Counted from the stretch's first letter, positions 24,301-35,175 are shown. The stretch is 64,000 nt of DNA from Ditylenchus dipsaci (GCA_004194705.1 SADC01001309.1:493294-557293), one strand, 5' to 3'. Numbers and translations: made by a program. The notes: a model not told the origin generated them from the letters alone.

Positions 24301-27300
24301 GTCAGTTCGACTTTGAAAAAACGAAGTGCCAATAAAAAATCTTCTTCACTCATGTATCTGCGTTGCGACCAAATTTCAGGCAACATTTTTCTGTGAAAGC
24401 TGTAGAAAAAGTATAAAGACGAATTTTATAAATCAGATTATAATAAATTTAATATTTTATAAATAGATTACAATAAACATTTTCTACTCGTCTTGTATTT
24501 TTAGTTTTGGTTTAGGGCAATAACCTTAGGGCAATAAATTGCCCTAAGGTTCTACGCCTTCTTATTGGAACTTTTGAGGCTTGTCTGATTTAGCCTTGGT
24601 CATTCTATGGTTTGCCTATACCCATGTTGCAACTTGCAAGTAAACACCAAACCACAAGGGTAACGTGAAACCCAAAATTTTATATTTTATATGATTTTAT
24701 GCAGGCATCTGCACGGGCCACTTTTTGAAAATATCTGTCGGCCAAACCAAAAAAATTTCGCCTGGTATGGGCCATTAAAAGTAGGGCGCGCGCACATGCC
24801 TGATCTCCGGCGGAGGGGGGCATGGCGAGATCTACGGTTAAACCAGGGCTCGGAAATTAAAATTTTCAAATAAAGAAGATTTTGGTAAAATAAAGGACAT
24901 TTGGTCAAAAAGTGTCATTTTATCCAGTGCTTATTGATTTTTAAGCAACAAAAATAAAGATTTTGACTTAAAATCTCAAAAATTCTAAAGATTTCGGATC
25001 TCAAATAAAGGACAAATCTTTAAATAAAGGACGTTTCCGAGCCCTGGGTTAATTAGTTGCAGATACAAAAATAATTTTACGGAAAGACATTTGCGAAACG
25101 ACTTAAACGGATGGAAATTAGCGGTTCCCTTTTTGCGCTGCAACATTTGCGGATGCGACATTTGCAGAAATAACATTCGCGGGACGACATTGGCGGCAGG
25201 ACATTTACAGACCGACATTTGCGGAATCACATAAGAAACCATATACTGTGTAGAAAGTCTCAAAAAATACCCTTTTCACTAGTGCTTTTTAATTACAAAA
25301 ACAAAAGAAATAAATATATAATATGTTGGGTTTTATGTCGTTTCCGCAAATTTCCTTCCGCGAATATTCAGCAAAAGTTTTTTCCGCAAATGTAGTTTCC
25401 GCAATTGTCCGCAAATATCGTTCTGTAAATGTCTTTCCGTTAATGTCGCTCCTCAAACCTCGTTCCTCAAAAGTCGGTCTGCAAATGTCGTCTCCTGGGG
25501 CGACGGTGAATTCATCTACACCTAATTCATATACAAATTAATTCATCTACATCGAATTCATCTATATTTTGGCATTCTGTTTGTGACACTAGAAATTAAT
25601 TTTTTTTCTTCAAAATACCATTCAAAATCTGCCCATAACACTTTATCGCGTTACCGATAGGAAGCAACAAGTAGTGAGGGGGTACTGTAGGACTTGCTAT
25701 GTGTCATCGATACACCGATAAAAGTGAAAGCACAGCACTACCTTGGGATTAAGAAAAAACGTAAAGTTAGAAATTAAAAGTTGAAAAATTTGCGAGAAAA
25801 ATTATTGGTGATTACAGCATAAATTCAAACTCCGTGATTACAGCATAAATAAAAACGCGGAACAATTCCTACTGGCTTTAGTTTCCACCTCCGATTAAAG
25901 TATAATAACGCTCTACGCCACGTGAAGGCACCCATAATTCAGAGCAACATCGAAGGGCCAAGGTCGAACCTTGATTTTGTTTCTAAGGTGGCGCCACTGT
26001 ACGCTATGAGCCTACCTTAATATTTAACTTTTAACCCTAACACTACCGGAAAAAAAACTAGCGTTGTATACCGTGGGTCAATATGACCCCAAAACAAAAA
26101 GTAGTCAAAATAGTTCCAAATTATCGAATTTATTCCACAAAAAGTAAATGACTTTATTGATCACTACACTCATAACAAACTGAATGACCAACACATGTAA
26201 ATTTTTGACAATTACTACATTTTGATGACACTTTTTTTTATCGATTTCTCTTGGGCACAAATAGCAACGACCACGTTTGCTTCCTGATGCTGTTTGAGGA
26301 CTTGGCATTGACCACGAGCAAAGTGCAAGCTAATGTTTGACCAAGCTCTTCAAGAAATAAACGACGACGATGCCGCTTACCAACGTGATAACCAGGATTG
26401 ATTTTTGACCAGATCACAAATGCATTGACAGCAGCAATGTCCAACATATTGTAAAATATAACCTATAAAATAAGAGATATTTGTAAGAAAGCGAAGCAAC
26501 CATAAATAAACACTACCATAGGCCAGCGACAAGTCTTCCTTTTCGTAGAATATGTTCGTACCATTTGATCCAAGGTATCTACTCTTCCTGAGACCACCAC
26601 TGAGAGATTCGCTACTACTGGAAGCATCACCGCTGAGAGAGTCGATTTCACCTTCATCCGACGATGGCACATATTCACTTGGAAAATCTTCGCTACTTGA
26701 GCTACTAGGCATCGGTCTAAAAAAGAGAAATGGAGATATAGAAACAACTAAAATAATGAAATAGTATATTGGGGTCATATTGACCCCACGGTATACACTG
26801 CTGCTTTTTTCATACACCAACAAAAATAAATCGCCAAATCATAGGAAAAGTAGTCAAAATGTAGCTAACAAAAAGACAAACAAAGTCAGAAAAAATCAGC
26901 CTTTCACAATGTCTAAAAAAATTTACAGCTTTTTCAAAAGTGCTTTGGGGTCACATTGACCCCATGGTGGTGTTAGGGTTAAGGAGGTTTACTTATACTC
27001 TACGCGCATACTATAAATTTTATATGACCGCTCACCACAGCGCAAAACCTAAGAATGAATGAAATGACCGACTCCACTGGTTATATACTCCGAACGACTA
27101 CGAAAAATATTTTTTTTCGGCTTAGGGGGGGGGGGCTAAATTAGAGGCGGAGGCTAAATTCTTTGGATCCTCTCTTGAGGGGGGCTAAATTAGAGGGAGA
27201 GGCTAAATTAGGAGGGGGCTAAATTACAGGAAATACGGTATCTTGAACCATTTCCTTATTTTTTTCGGAAAGCAGCACTTGATAATTTGCTTTATTTTTC

Positions 27301-28077
27301 TCAATCGCTTGCATTCTTTCACCAATTGTTATGCCTTAAACTAAATTAATAAAATCTGGGCTAAAACATTACGTAAAAATCAAAGCTTTTCGAAATATAA
27401 AATACCCTTCAGCCCTTCCATTAAATGTAAAAGTTGGAAACTCGGTTCAAGATTTCTTCCGAAACGTTACGAACAGAATGCCAAAATGTAGATGAATTTG
27501 ATGTAGATGAATTCGGTGTAGATGAACTCACCTAATGCCCGTCTCCTGACATGTTATGGTCGCAAATAACCTTTTGCAGATGCTCATACGCAAACGTATG
27601 TCCGCAAAAATCTTAACGCAATATTTTTCTTAGGCAGTCTGGTTCTAAATACTGCAAGGATTCCGATTATGCAGATGTTTAGAAATTAAAGAGTTATTTC
27701 TCTAAAATGTCATAAGTCGAGGTTTGAAAATACACAAAATTTCGTAAAGTTAAAATTTTGAGCTTCAAGCAGACTTACTATGATTCCAAACTACTTAATT
27801 GGTTGTCAGCCTCAACACTGGTCTTGAACAATTGCCATACTTCAGTTTCATTAACGGCCATATTAGCAGCAGGGTTTCTGGATTTTAATTGACTAAACAA
27901 GACGATCATATATTTTTCAATAGTTCAAGACCTCTACCGAATCACGAATTTCCATATTTGCTGTTCCTCGCCTGGAGTGCATTGATAGCTCTGGCCTGCT
28001 TTAGCTTTTATGAGCCTAGCTAAAGGCTGATCCCTTTCCAGTTCAATTAGTATTTCGTCCGTCATTTTACAAGACAT
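21362..28077 (-). CDS. Unrecognised basic Ser/Lys-rich protein with a possible Myb/Rap1-like N-terminal domain, 8 exons
   Basis: Exons on the complement: 28077-27938, 27892-27779, 24399-24170, 24110-23934, 23516-23281, 23222-23007, 22468-22104, 21533-21362. Every join keeps phase and the total is 550 codons (549 residues). Met 28077 follows a TTTTCAAG acceptor-like site, so trans-splicing is possible. Residues 33-100 (CTPGEEQQIWKFVIRQL, then ETEVWQLF, then SLESYFHRKMLPEIW) have the spacing of aromatic residues seen in Myb/SANT and Rap1-type DNA-binding domains. A second compact part follows (RYMSEEDFLLALRFFKVEL). The rest is disordered and basic, with an acidic DSDSGDTDSDEE patch, a TRRTRKTFKDHRKSS patch and a Glu/Asp-rich WDEDGEEDN. 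The 3.38 kb intron 27778-24400 is packed with transposons. The family is unknown to me; telomere or chromatin binding is a guess. Confidence 0.6.
21807..22064. mobile_element. Hairpin MITE, TACCGTAATTCCTC ends, 258 bp
   Basis: The left end TACCGTAATTCCTCTAATAA continues as GCCGCTCCCCCCCCCC. The right end is its exact reverse complement (GGCGGCTTATTAGAGG then AATTACGGTA). The inner sequence GGCATTGTGTTTTTGACC also pairs with GGTCAAAAACACAATG. It lies in the last intron of the minus-strand gene. Related debris with TTTTGTAGCTCATCTCACTG occurs in the ADCK1 intron near 10300 and at 60848. Confidence 0.8.
22863..22967. mobile_element. Pogo-like MITE at a TA site, 105 bp
   Basis: Ends TACAGTCTACCCTCGAT and, on the complement, TACAGTCCATCCTAGAT. 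It is intronic in the minus-strand gene. Confidence 0.6.
23640..23695. repeat. Fragment of the TAGGGTTGTCGAG hAT-like family
   Basis: Iterated CGAGCACTCGACTCGA units end in GCTCGACAACCCTA, the terminus shared with 46424-46726 and 61338-62435. The opposite end was not found. Confidence 0.5.
24844..25046. mobile_element. hAT-type MITE, CAGGGCTCGGAAA ends, 203 bp
   Basis: Left CAGGGCTCGGAAATTAAA; right, on the complement, CAGGGCTCGGAAACGTCC. Flanks GGTTAAAC and GGTTAATT are a decayed 8-bp duplication (6 of 8). It shares an inner CCAGTGCTTATTG core with elements at 35514 and 50957. Confidence 0.7.
25075..25500. repeat. Inverted pair of ACATTTGCGGA minisatellite arrays
   Basis: About 25075-25250 repeats units like GACATTTGCGGAATAACATT. 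At 25335-25500 the units are the reverse complement (TTCCGCAAATGTCG). A further remnant lies at 27560-27615. The pair brackets only about 85 bp of spacer. Confidence 0.65.
26035..26978. mobile_element. piggyBac-type element, internally deleted, TTAA flanks
   Basis: TTAA at 26031-26034 and 26979-26982 flanks 13-bp terminal repeats CCCTAACACTACC and CCCTAACACCACC (one mismatch). Subterminal inverted copies of GTATACCGTGGGGTCAATAT occur at about 26067 and 26770, each containing the palindrome GGGTCAATATGACCC. The 944-bp length is well under a full piggyBac. Confidence 0.92.
26155..26720 (-). pseudogene. piggyBac transposase relic, N- and C-terminal parts only
   Basis: The 5' part is the usual acidic Ser-rich leader (MPSSSSSEDFPSEYVPSSDE). 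A GT-AG interval near 26520-26463 joins it to NMLDIAAVNAFVIWSKINPG, the region after the third catalytic Asp. A frameshift then leads to RGRCYLCPREIDKK. A second shift, in an A8 run near 26240, leads to KCSNCQKFTCVGHSVCYEC, the Cys-rich C-terminal domain, with stop at 26155. The DDD catalytic core between leader and LDIAAVNA is absent, so the copy cannot encode an active transposase. Confidence 0.85.
27124..27240. repeat. Right end of a TACCGTATTTCC-family MITE with GGCTAAATTAGAGG iterations
   Basis: Five iterations of GGCTAAATTAGAGG, preceded by a G-run, end in CAGGAAATACGGTA. The left terminus is missing or not recognisable. Confidence 0.5.
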
Positions 28078-29153
28078 TCTTGAAAACAGTTGGTTTTATT
28101 TGAGACCTTACTTGACCTTGAAGATTAGTTTGCTAAAAATACCAAAAATTACATTAAATAGGTTTGTCTATGAAACTCGCATCCTTTATCTGACTTTGTC
28201 TTATCAATAATTACTTTATTGTAGGAAAACTTGTATGAAAGCCAATAAGACGTCAATCAATTTTTTTTAAGTTTAAAAATGTAACTACAGTTACGCCTTG
28301 CTAGGCAGCCAGAATAAGGACAGCTCGGTTTGTTTTACACGTAGTTGCAGCAAGTAACCCTGGATAAGAAACGATTATCAACTTAAATTTTGGCTTTATG
28401 AAAATCTTTACCCGGACAATTCGTACCTGGAAAATTGTATTCGGCTAATTTGTATTATTTCTGAGCACGTAAAGTCTTGGATATTTGCGACATCGTGTAG
28501 AACACAATGTGCTGAATACGATAGTCAATTTTCAATGAAATCGGTGAAAAAAACGGACGGGCTCTGGACCAGCGTTTTTTTGCCAAACTTTGTCCTAGGC
28601 ATGGCAGGGCCTTGTAGAACAGACCAATTTTGGCAAGACTTCTGCTTTTTTGTGAAAATCTAAAAAATTGCTTTATTGCCTGCTTTGTTCATTTTGGTAA
28701 GCCAGAGCGACGGCTTCTATTACAGAAAATACAGCAATAACCATTAATTTAAAGTGTTCCTCGTGCATTTCTACCTTACTTCGCCCCTAAAAAATTAATA
28801 ATTTGCAGGGCGATCCACCAGGTGATCATCGGAAAAAGTTTTGAGTAGTCTGTCCAATCGATTTCCAATTTTTCGGATGCCCTATCTATCAGAAACATTC
28901 ATTTTTACTTAGGTTTCTGTATGACAGTCGTACACGTTTTCAAATGACGTATTTGTGACAAGAATAAAATGACAGGGATACCAGTCACAAACAAAGTATA
29001 AAAAAGAATTTAAAAGTTTAAAAGTGCCAAACTGTATGTAATTATTAATGTATCCTAAAAATTGTCGAATTGTGAACAAAACTTACCAATTCCGATGCTA
29101 CAATTCCAAAAGTCCTATATTATTTTTATTTACATCGCTAGGTAAAAAAGAAA
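28078..29153. other. Intergenic region upstream of the minus-strand gene
   Basis: Candidate promoter side of the gene starting at 28077. I see no TATA box or other element I would defend, and no coding signal. Confidence 0.4.
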
Positions 29154-29981
29154 TAACGGGTGCTCAAAAAGTTCTCGGACAAACTTTAAGGCCTCTCTTA
29201 GCCATTAAAGTTGTATTATTAAAAAATTTCGAAAACACAGTTTTGTTACGCTTTTCCTCCTTTTTCGAATGATATATCACATTCCTCGTTGTGCTGGAAA
29301 AAGGTAACAAAGCACAACAATAAACAATAGGACAGAAAAATAATTTTGGAGAAGAATTTTGAGAAACTGATGAGCATTTTCATCACTTTAACTGGTCAAA
29401 AGTCTAAGTCAGAGATTAACACTTTAACAACATCTTAGCATCATACTACAGCGCATCTCAAGAGCTACAAAACCCATTTTACATAATTTTTTTTGAATAT
29501 CTGAGTAGCGAGATATGGTTTTTCGCAAAAATAAATTTCTTAAAAAAACTGAAATCTAAAAATTTGAAAAACATTGGCTTTTAGGGGTTTTTTTAATTTA
29601 TTTTTTGCGAAAAGCCATATCTCGGTAATCAGATATTCAAAAAAAAATATGTAAAAGGGGTTTTCTAGCTCTTGAGATGCGCTGCAGTATAGTGCTAAGA
29701 TGTTGTTAAAGTGTTAATCTCCGACTTAGACTTTTGACCAGTTAAAGTGATGAAAATGCTCATCAGCTTCTCCAAATTCTTCTACCAAAATTATTTTTCT
29801 GCCCTATTGGTTATTGTTGTGGTTTGTTACCTTTTTTTCAACACAACGAGCAATGTGACATACCATAAGAAAGAGGAGGAAAAACGCAAGAAAAATATGT
29901 TTTTGAACTTTTTTAATAATACAACTTTAATGGCTTACAGAATCCTTAAAGTTTGTCTGAGAACATATTGAACACCCGTTA
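29154..29981. mobile_element. Long palindromic Tc1/mariner-like MITE, 828 bp
   Basis: Termini TAACGGGTGCTCAAAAAGTT and, on the complement, TAACGGGTGTTCAATATGTT, inside TA dinucleotides. Inverted similarity continues along both arms (CTCGGACAAACTTTAAGG; GACCAGTTAAAGTGATGAAA; GAGATGCGCTGCAGTA) to a centre near 29570. The TCAAAAAGTT core of the terminus resembles mariner ends. Confidence 0.7.
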
Positions 29982-30075
29982 TTACAAAATAAATAAAGAG
30001 ATTCTTATAAAGTTTAAGGAATCATCATTGCAATGGTGTGGAGAATTGAGCAACTTGGGTTGAATCTCTGACTAG

Positions 30076-32314
30076 TTATTCAAAATCCGAGTCCAACTGT
30101 TCTCGTCTGCTATATTTTCGTTTGTAGTTCTGCTGGTTGATGGCCAATTGGGGACGCCCAGCCTCCATATCCTGGACAGTGGAATAGGAGTAGTTGGTCA
30201 CATATTTAGTAGGTATAGGTGGTGCAGGCTGGTGGATTAATGGGGATTGAGCAGGGGGTGGAGCACTCATATAGTGGTTCATGATTATGTTGGTCTCATG
30301 CTTTCTCTTTCTTTTCTACAAACGAAAATCTTAGTTTAATTCGTTTTGAAGATATTTTAAGCAATAGGTGAAAACTATTATCTAGAAAAAATTAATTGCT
30401 TTTTACTGTGAATTTGTAATCCTTAATACGGTTATTATAGTTTAAGGATCTGAGAGCTTATATAGATATGTCAACTTTATTTGTAAAATCGTTTTTTGAT
30501 ATTGCACAATAATCCTTATCACTGTAATATATTCCCCCGATTTGAAACCAGTGAAATGAGCTGCAAATGAAGTAGTAATTTGCCTAATAAGAGTCTAAAA
30601 ATTAGGTTAAAGGGGCATACCCGTGCTTGAGAAAAAGCTAGACCAGCAGTTGCGTTCTAATCTATATTTTTTAAGTTTTCTGCCTAGTTCTTAAAAGTAG
30701 TATGAGATCATCAATATTAGGTTTGACGCAAAACGAGTGAAAATGGAAGTGAGTGTTCAAAAGAGTAAATTGAGTTTGACTTCTATGTCTAATCAAAAAC
30801 TCCTTTAAGGACATGGATCACGACTTAGACAAGGCCCAAGCTGGATTACTTGACCTTTAAAATATGCCCAAAGCCTAGGAAATCAACGCTAAGATCACTG
30901 AGGTTTGCTTGAAGAAAAAACAGAAGAATAATGCAAAGAAGCTACTTGAAATAACTATTTCTCAGGCTTAGATCACCGTCACTTATTTCTCGCATTGTAT
31001 TTAATACTTTTTTACAGCTATGTTTACCTAATTTATACTTGACATATATTTCATGCGCTTGATTTTTTGATTTTCTATATCATTTTTTCAAACATTCATT
31101 TTTTGTAACCTTAATTGCCTTTCGATGCATGATTACGAATAATAAAGGTTTCAATTATGCAAAAACGATAAAAATTAATGCTATTTACGTAACAAAAAAT
31201 TTCACAAATTCTCAGTGATAATTAAGTGAGAATGATATTTTGTGTGAGTGAGAATGACATTTGTCTTCACAGCCTGTGAGTGAGAGTGAGAACAGAAATT
31301 TTTGTCCCCACTGGCAGTGAGTGAAAAACTCACTGAGGATCCTCAGTGAGATTCTCACTAGGAGTGAGCTCAAAAAACACTGCTATTCTCTTCGAAGTCG
31401 CGAGTTCAACCCCACCTCCGGTTACATTAGGTTTTTCAATATTTATGCAATTTTTTTATTTTTATCTCACTCGATGTGAAATCAAAACGTAGATATAAAC
31501 TATATCCTATTACACATTAGTTAGATGAATTTCCGGAAAATTAAAATTTCGAATTTGAAAAATGTTGTATGAATTTCCACTTTAAGTCCAATCCAATTGA
31601 TCAAAAACAAAAAAATTTCAGAAATTTTTTATCTTTGTTTTGAAGGAAAATCCCCCTATTCGCCATTTTTCAAATTTGACAAGCCGTGGGAAAACTAGAA
31701 GCCAAACGAAGTCCGGAACCTGTTTTTCTAGTCGAATTCCGAGAGTTTTTTCGGTTTCCCGCAAAATTATTTGAGTTGTTAAGAAGTCACCTACTGCCCA
31801 TTTTCAACTGCTCTGAAAGGCCGTGTATACAATACCAAGATTACAAATTTGAATTATGGCGATGGGGGTGGAGTTGATCGGTTTGGGAAATTACCGCACC
31901 CTCTCTCTCAGACTCACTTTGCTCCCCTCCGGCATACTTTTTGCGGATCATCTCTAGGCATGTTATCTTCAATTTTGTAGACAATGAGATGAGCTACAAT
32001 TTGAGAGGTAACTTTCCTGAAGTCATCTACAAAAAGAAGATCGAAAACAATGTTTCAAAAACGCTTTTTCAATTTAGGGAAGTTTATTAAAGAGAATACA
32101 GTATCGGAGATTTTAAGGTAAACTTCTAAAATTACCTTGCAAATATTCCAAACTTTAAGCAGCAACACATTTTCGCCTTGCCTACCAAGCAATAAATCAG
32201 CACGGAAAAGATGACAATAGCTCCAAGGCACAGGATCAGAACAAAAATCCAGACGGAATTGTCTGTCTTCACATGATTTTGCATGCACCCAATTCCAATG
32301 CACAGAACGCACAT
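30076..32314 (-). CDS. Small single-pass membrane protein with proline-rich cytoplasmic tail, 2 exons
   Basis: Exons 32314-32186 and 30315-30076 on the complement join in phase 0, giving 122 residues. The short Cys-containing N-terminus (MCVLCIGIGCMQNHVKTDN) is followed by one strong membrane segment (VWIFVLILCLGAIVIFSVLI, residues about 21-43). At the splice join a basic stop-transfer KRKRKHE follows at once, which supports the exon pairing and an inside tail. The tail has APPPAQSP and PAPPIP (SH3/WW-type ligands), YSYSTVQDMEAGRP and an acidic end. No family recognised; layout recalls small WW-ligand membrane adaptors such as WBP1/VOPP1, but without their Cys module. The 1.87 kb intron has a GTGAGTGAGAATGA repeat at 31205-31365. 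The start could lie in a missed upstream exon. Confidence 0.6.
31205..31365. repeat. Intronic GTGAGTGAGAATGA repeat with internal inverted copies
   Basis: Iterated AGTGAGAATGA and GTGAGTGAGA units are followed by AACTCACTGAGGATCCTCAGTGAG, where the pieces face each other. Confidence 0.55.
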
Positions 32315-33049
32315 TTTAGGAATATTTTTTTGTTTTAATTCACAGATTTTCGAAAGAACCGATATTGCTTCACCTACCTAGCTACTCATTGGACTGGTGT
32401 TTGGCGCAGTTTTTAGCGGGAAGGGGGGGGGGGGGTAACTAATTCTGTGAAGGATGGACAACAAATAATAAAACTAGTGTGTTCGGTTGCGGTTAAAGGT
32501 AGGGCACCATTGTGAGGGGAGATAAAAGGTGACTAACATGTACACTCAGCAGCACCCAATTATTAGTCATCACAAGTGATGACTTGCAACAAATAGTAGT
32601 AGCAGCAAGGAACACTTTTTTGCTCCCTCAAGAGAGGCAAGATCATCGGTTGACCTTTTGACTTTGTGAAAAAAAATGGGCGTGCAAGTTTATTGGCTAA
32701 TGAAGTCGTTCCACCAAACTGAGATAGTGACTGTTTTGAGGTCAGGGACCGACTATTTGAGATAGGCTATAATTAGTATCCGCCTCCAAATAAATAATTT
32801 CTGACACTAAATTTTTTCGTAAGCAAAAACTGGTTTCTGGCACTAAATGTTGATTTTTGGCACCAAACCTTTATTTATGGCACTAAATCGGCACTGAGCT
32901 TGGCCTTGTAGCAGAAAAAGCTGTTTAAACTGCGGTTATGAGTTGAAATTTTTACTTTTTCTACTCTTTATCATATCATTTGTACCACAAATCGGCCTCA
33001 TATTTGCATCCAGTTGACTTTTAAACAACCCAAATCACTGAAAGAACAA
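32315..33049. other. Intergenic, no supportable gene
   Basis: Includes a 14-nt G run near 32423 and short repeated GGCACTAAAT phrases at 32800-32890. No coding signal found. Confidence 0.45.
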
Positions 33050-33054
33050 TGAAA

Positions 33055-33125
33055 ATTCGGGTACGCGACAATTCACGCCCGGGACGATTCACGCCCCAGG
33101 ACAATTCACGCCCCTAGATAATTCA
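33055..33125. repeat. Left GGGACAATTCACGCCC array
   Basis: Units of 15-17 bp: GCGACAATTCACGCCC, GGGACGATTCACGCCC, AGGACAATTCACGCCC and TAGATAATTCAC. Confidence 0.7.
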
Positions 33126-33364
33126 CATTAAGTAACTTTATTTATTAACTTTTCTGTTTATCAGACCGTCTAAATCACCCAGAATCGGGGTAATAAGGGT
33201 AGCTACACACCCTAAAGGGTTTAGTTATTTAGTTAACTCTGACTCGCACCCTCACTTTCACCCAACAGGAAAAAACACTTTCAGTGAAGATTTCGCAGGA
33301 ATTTTAATTTTATAGTCTGAACCAACCAAATCACACTTATCACTAAGTCCACATCACTAAGTCC

Positions 33365-33650
33365 ACTTAGATCAAAAATTTTTTTATTTTTTCGGGTTCC
33401 AAAACTTGCTTTCTGGACTAATTCGGGCATGCTGAAGATGGTTTGATAGTGATTAAATGCCGTTTGAAGGGTATTTTTGAGTCTTGGTAAAATCGAGTTT
33501 CGGTAAAATCAATTGTACTCGAACACTCAAAAAACATCAAACAAAACCTTATTTTACTATTATCAAAGCATCTTCAGCATGTCCGAATTAATACAGAAAA
33601 CAGGTTTTGGAACATGAAAAACGTAAAAAAATTTTGCTCCAATTGGTCGA
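33365..33650. repeat. Hairpin repeat, arms about 90 bp
   Basis: The left arm TTTTTTCGGGTTCCAAAACTTG, GGACTAATTCGGGCATGCTG and AAGATGGTTTGATAGTG is mirrored by TCAAAGCATCTTCAGCATG, TCCGAATTAATACAG and GGTTTTGGAACATGAAAAA. Confidence 0.6.
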
Positions 33651-33854
33651 CCACTTGGTTTTGTTGTACCCAAATAGTCGTACCCAGGTTGGGGAACTTA
33701 GGTAGTGTAGTGATACCGGGGTAGTAATATTTTGGTCTTGTAAAGAACTTTTAAAAGTTAGAATTTTTTCTATGATCCAACCTCAATGCTACTGAATAAC
33801 CCATGCATCAAAAAAAAGAAGTGGTCGTCCACTTGGAGCAAAAAATTTTTACGT

Positions 33855-34015
33855 TTTTCATGTTAAAATAGTGCGTAGGTTCGAGCCCACGTAGTGGCAC
33901 GCTATTTTGTTTGGCCAGTTCTAGGGGAGATTAGACTTTTTTAACGTCAGATTCGGAATCACCGACCCAAATTACCCCTAGAACTGGTCAAACAAGTCAA
34001 AATAAATAGTCGTAA
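33855..34015. repeat. tRNA-related palindrome, left part of an interrupted copy
   Basis: GGTTCGAGCCCACGTAGTGG is followed by the family core with its inverse (CCAGTTCTAGGGGAGATTAG ... ACCCCTAGAACTGG). The right arm is broken at AAATAG by the 34024-36712 element and resumes after 36712 as ATAAATAGTATGTCACC, ending at GCACTGCGCCATGA (36796). Confidence 0.65.
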
Positions 34016-34110
34016 AAGTTGAAGTGCACCCCCCTGTAGTCCACCCCCATGAAGTGCACCCCCTCTGGTAGGGGGGGTGCACTTCAAGGGGGGTGCACTT
34101 AGGTGGGTGC

Positions 34111-34422
34111 CAGGGCTGTACCGGATATCCGATATCCGACATCCGATATCCGATATCCGGCACTTTTTGACATCCGATATCCGGTATCCGATATCCGAAA
34201 AAATGGCTAATTTTCGGAAAATTTTTTTTAAAACTTTTTTGAAATTTAAAAAAAATTTTCAATTTTTTTTTCAAAATTTCATCAAAAATATCCGAAATCC
34301 GATATCCGATAACCGATATCCGGCACTTTTTCATATCCGGTATCCGATATCCGATCCGATATTTTTCCATATCCGGTATCCGATATCCGATCCGATATTT
34401 TTTAGTATCCGGTACAGCCCTG
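34111..34422. mobile_element. hAT-type MITE with GATATCCGATATCCG iterations, 312 bp
   Basis: A perfect 8-bp duplication GTGGGTGC lies at 34103-34110 and 34423-34430. The 17-bp perfect terminal repeat is CAGGGCTGTACCGGATA. Subterminal regions iterate ATATCCGATATCCG, itself nearly self-complementary. Confidence 0.92.
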
Positions 34423-34483
34423 GTGGGTGCACTTCAGTCATTTTTCATGTATTTTTTATGTTTTTGTCTTGAAGGGAAAGTCA

Positions 34484-35175
34484 TAATTTTATGTATTTTT
34501 AACCAAAATAGGGCAATACTTTTTTTTGACCCAGATTCACTTTTTTGACCCAGATTTACTTTTTTCTGTCCCAGATTTGACTTGTCCCAGATTCACTTTT
34601 TTTCGACCCAGATTCACTTTTTTTTGACCCAAATTCACTTTTTTTTGTCCCAGATTTCCTCATTTCTGTCCAGATTTAGCTTAAACCACAGGGGGTATTA
34701 TTAATACAAGCACTTACAAAATTGGTCAAAAAAAATTTCTCTCATAACAGCCTGAAAGTTTTTCTATAACGTTTCTATCATGTTTTGAGCATTTTCGCCA
34801 AAAATTATTTTTTCCGCAAAAATTTTTGCCTTGGGGGACCAAGGTCACATTTCAGGCTCCTGAAAACTTTGGGCTACCTTGGTCCCCAAAAAAAACTGGT
34901 CCCCCAAGGCAAAAATTTTTGCGGAAAAATAATTTTTGGCGAAAATGCTCAAAACATGATAGAAACGTTATAGAAAAACTTTCAGGCTGTTATGAGAGAA
35001 AATTTTTTGACCAATTTTGTAAGTGCTTGGTCCCCCTGTGGTTTAAGCTAAATCTGGGACAGAAATGAGGAAATCTGGGACAAAAAAAGTGAATCTGGGT
35101 CAAAAAAAGTGAATCTGGGTCAAAAAAAAAGTTTTGCCCACCAAAATATGACTTTTTGCCTTAGGGGACCAAGGT
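34484..35175. repeat. Palindrome with GACCCAGATTCACTTTTTTT arrays, about 690 bp
   Basis: The left array (34520-34680) of GACCCAGATTCACTTTTTT units is mirrored at 35045-35140 (GTGAATCTGGGTCAAAAAAA). The arms between them (TTTTTCTATAACGTTTCTAT; GCGGAAAAATAATTTTTGGC) are near-perfect inverse copies to a centre near 34875 with CCTTGGTCCCC motifs. Confidence 0.8.

Larger units (their letters stand above)
25504..27535. mobile_element. TIR element with iterated AATTCATCTACA termini, about 2.0 kb, host of nested insertions
   Basis: The left end (GGTGAATTCATCTACACC, then repeats of AATTCATCTACA, then ATATTTTGGCATTCTGTT) is mirrored at 27470-27535 (AACAGAATGCCAAAATGTAG, then GATGAATTCGGTGTAGATG, ending ACTCACC). 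The terminal repeat is about 75 bp. A piggyBac relic and a TACGGTA-ended MITE fragment lie inside it. It sits in the large intron of the minus-strand gene. Confidence 0.6.

Noticed and set aside
30800..30960. Coding-like stretch (EINAKITEVCLKKKQK)
   Set aside because: Stops on both sides, no splice context and no recognised family; could be chance.
33978..34472. Long open frames on both strands rich in RYPISDIRY
   Set aside because: They arise from iterated GATATCCG repeats in a hAT MITE; open on both strands for that reason.
34773..35068. Open frames around the 34875 hairpin
   Set aside because: They read across a palindrome and share no protein-like features.
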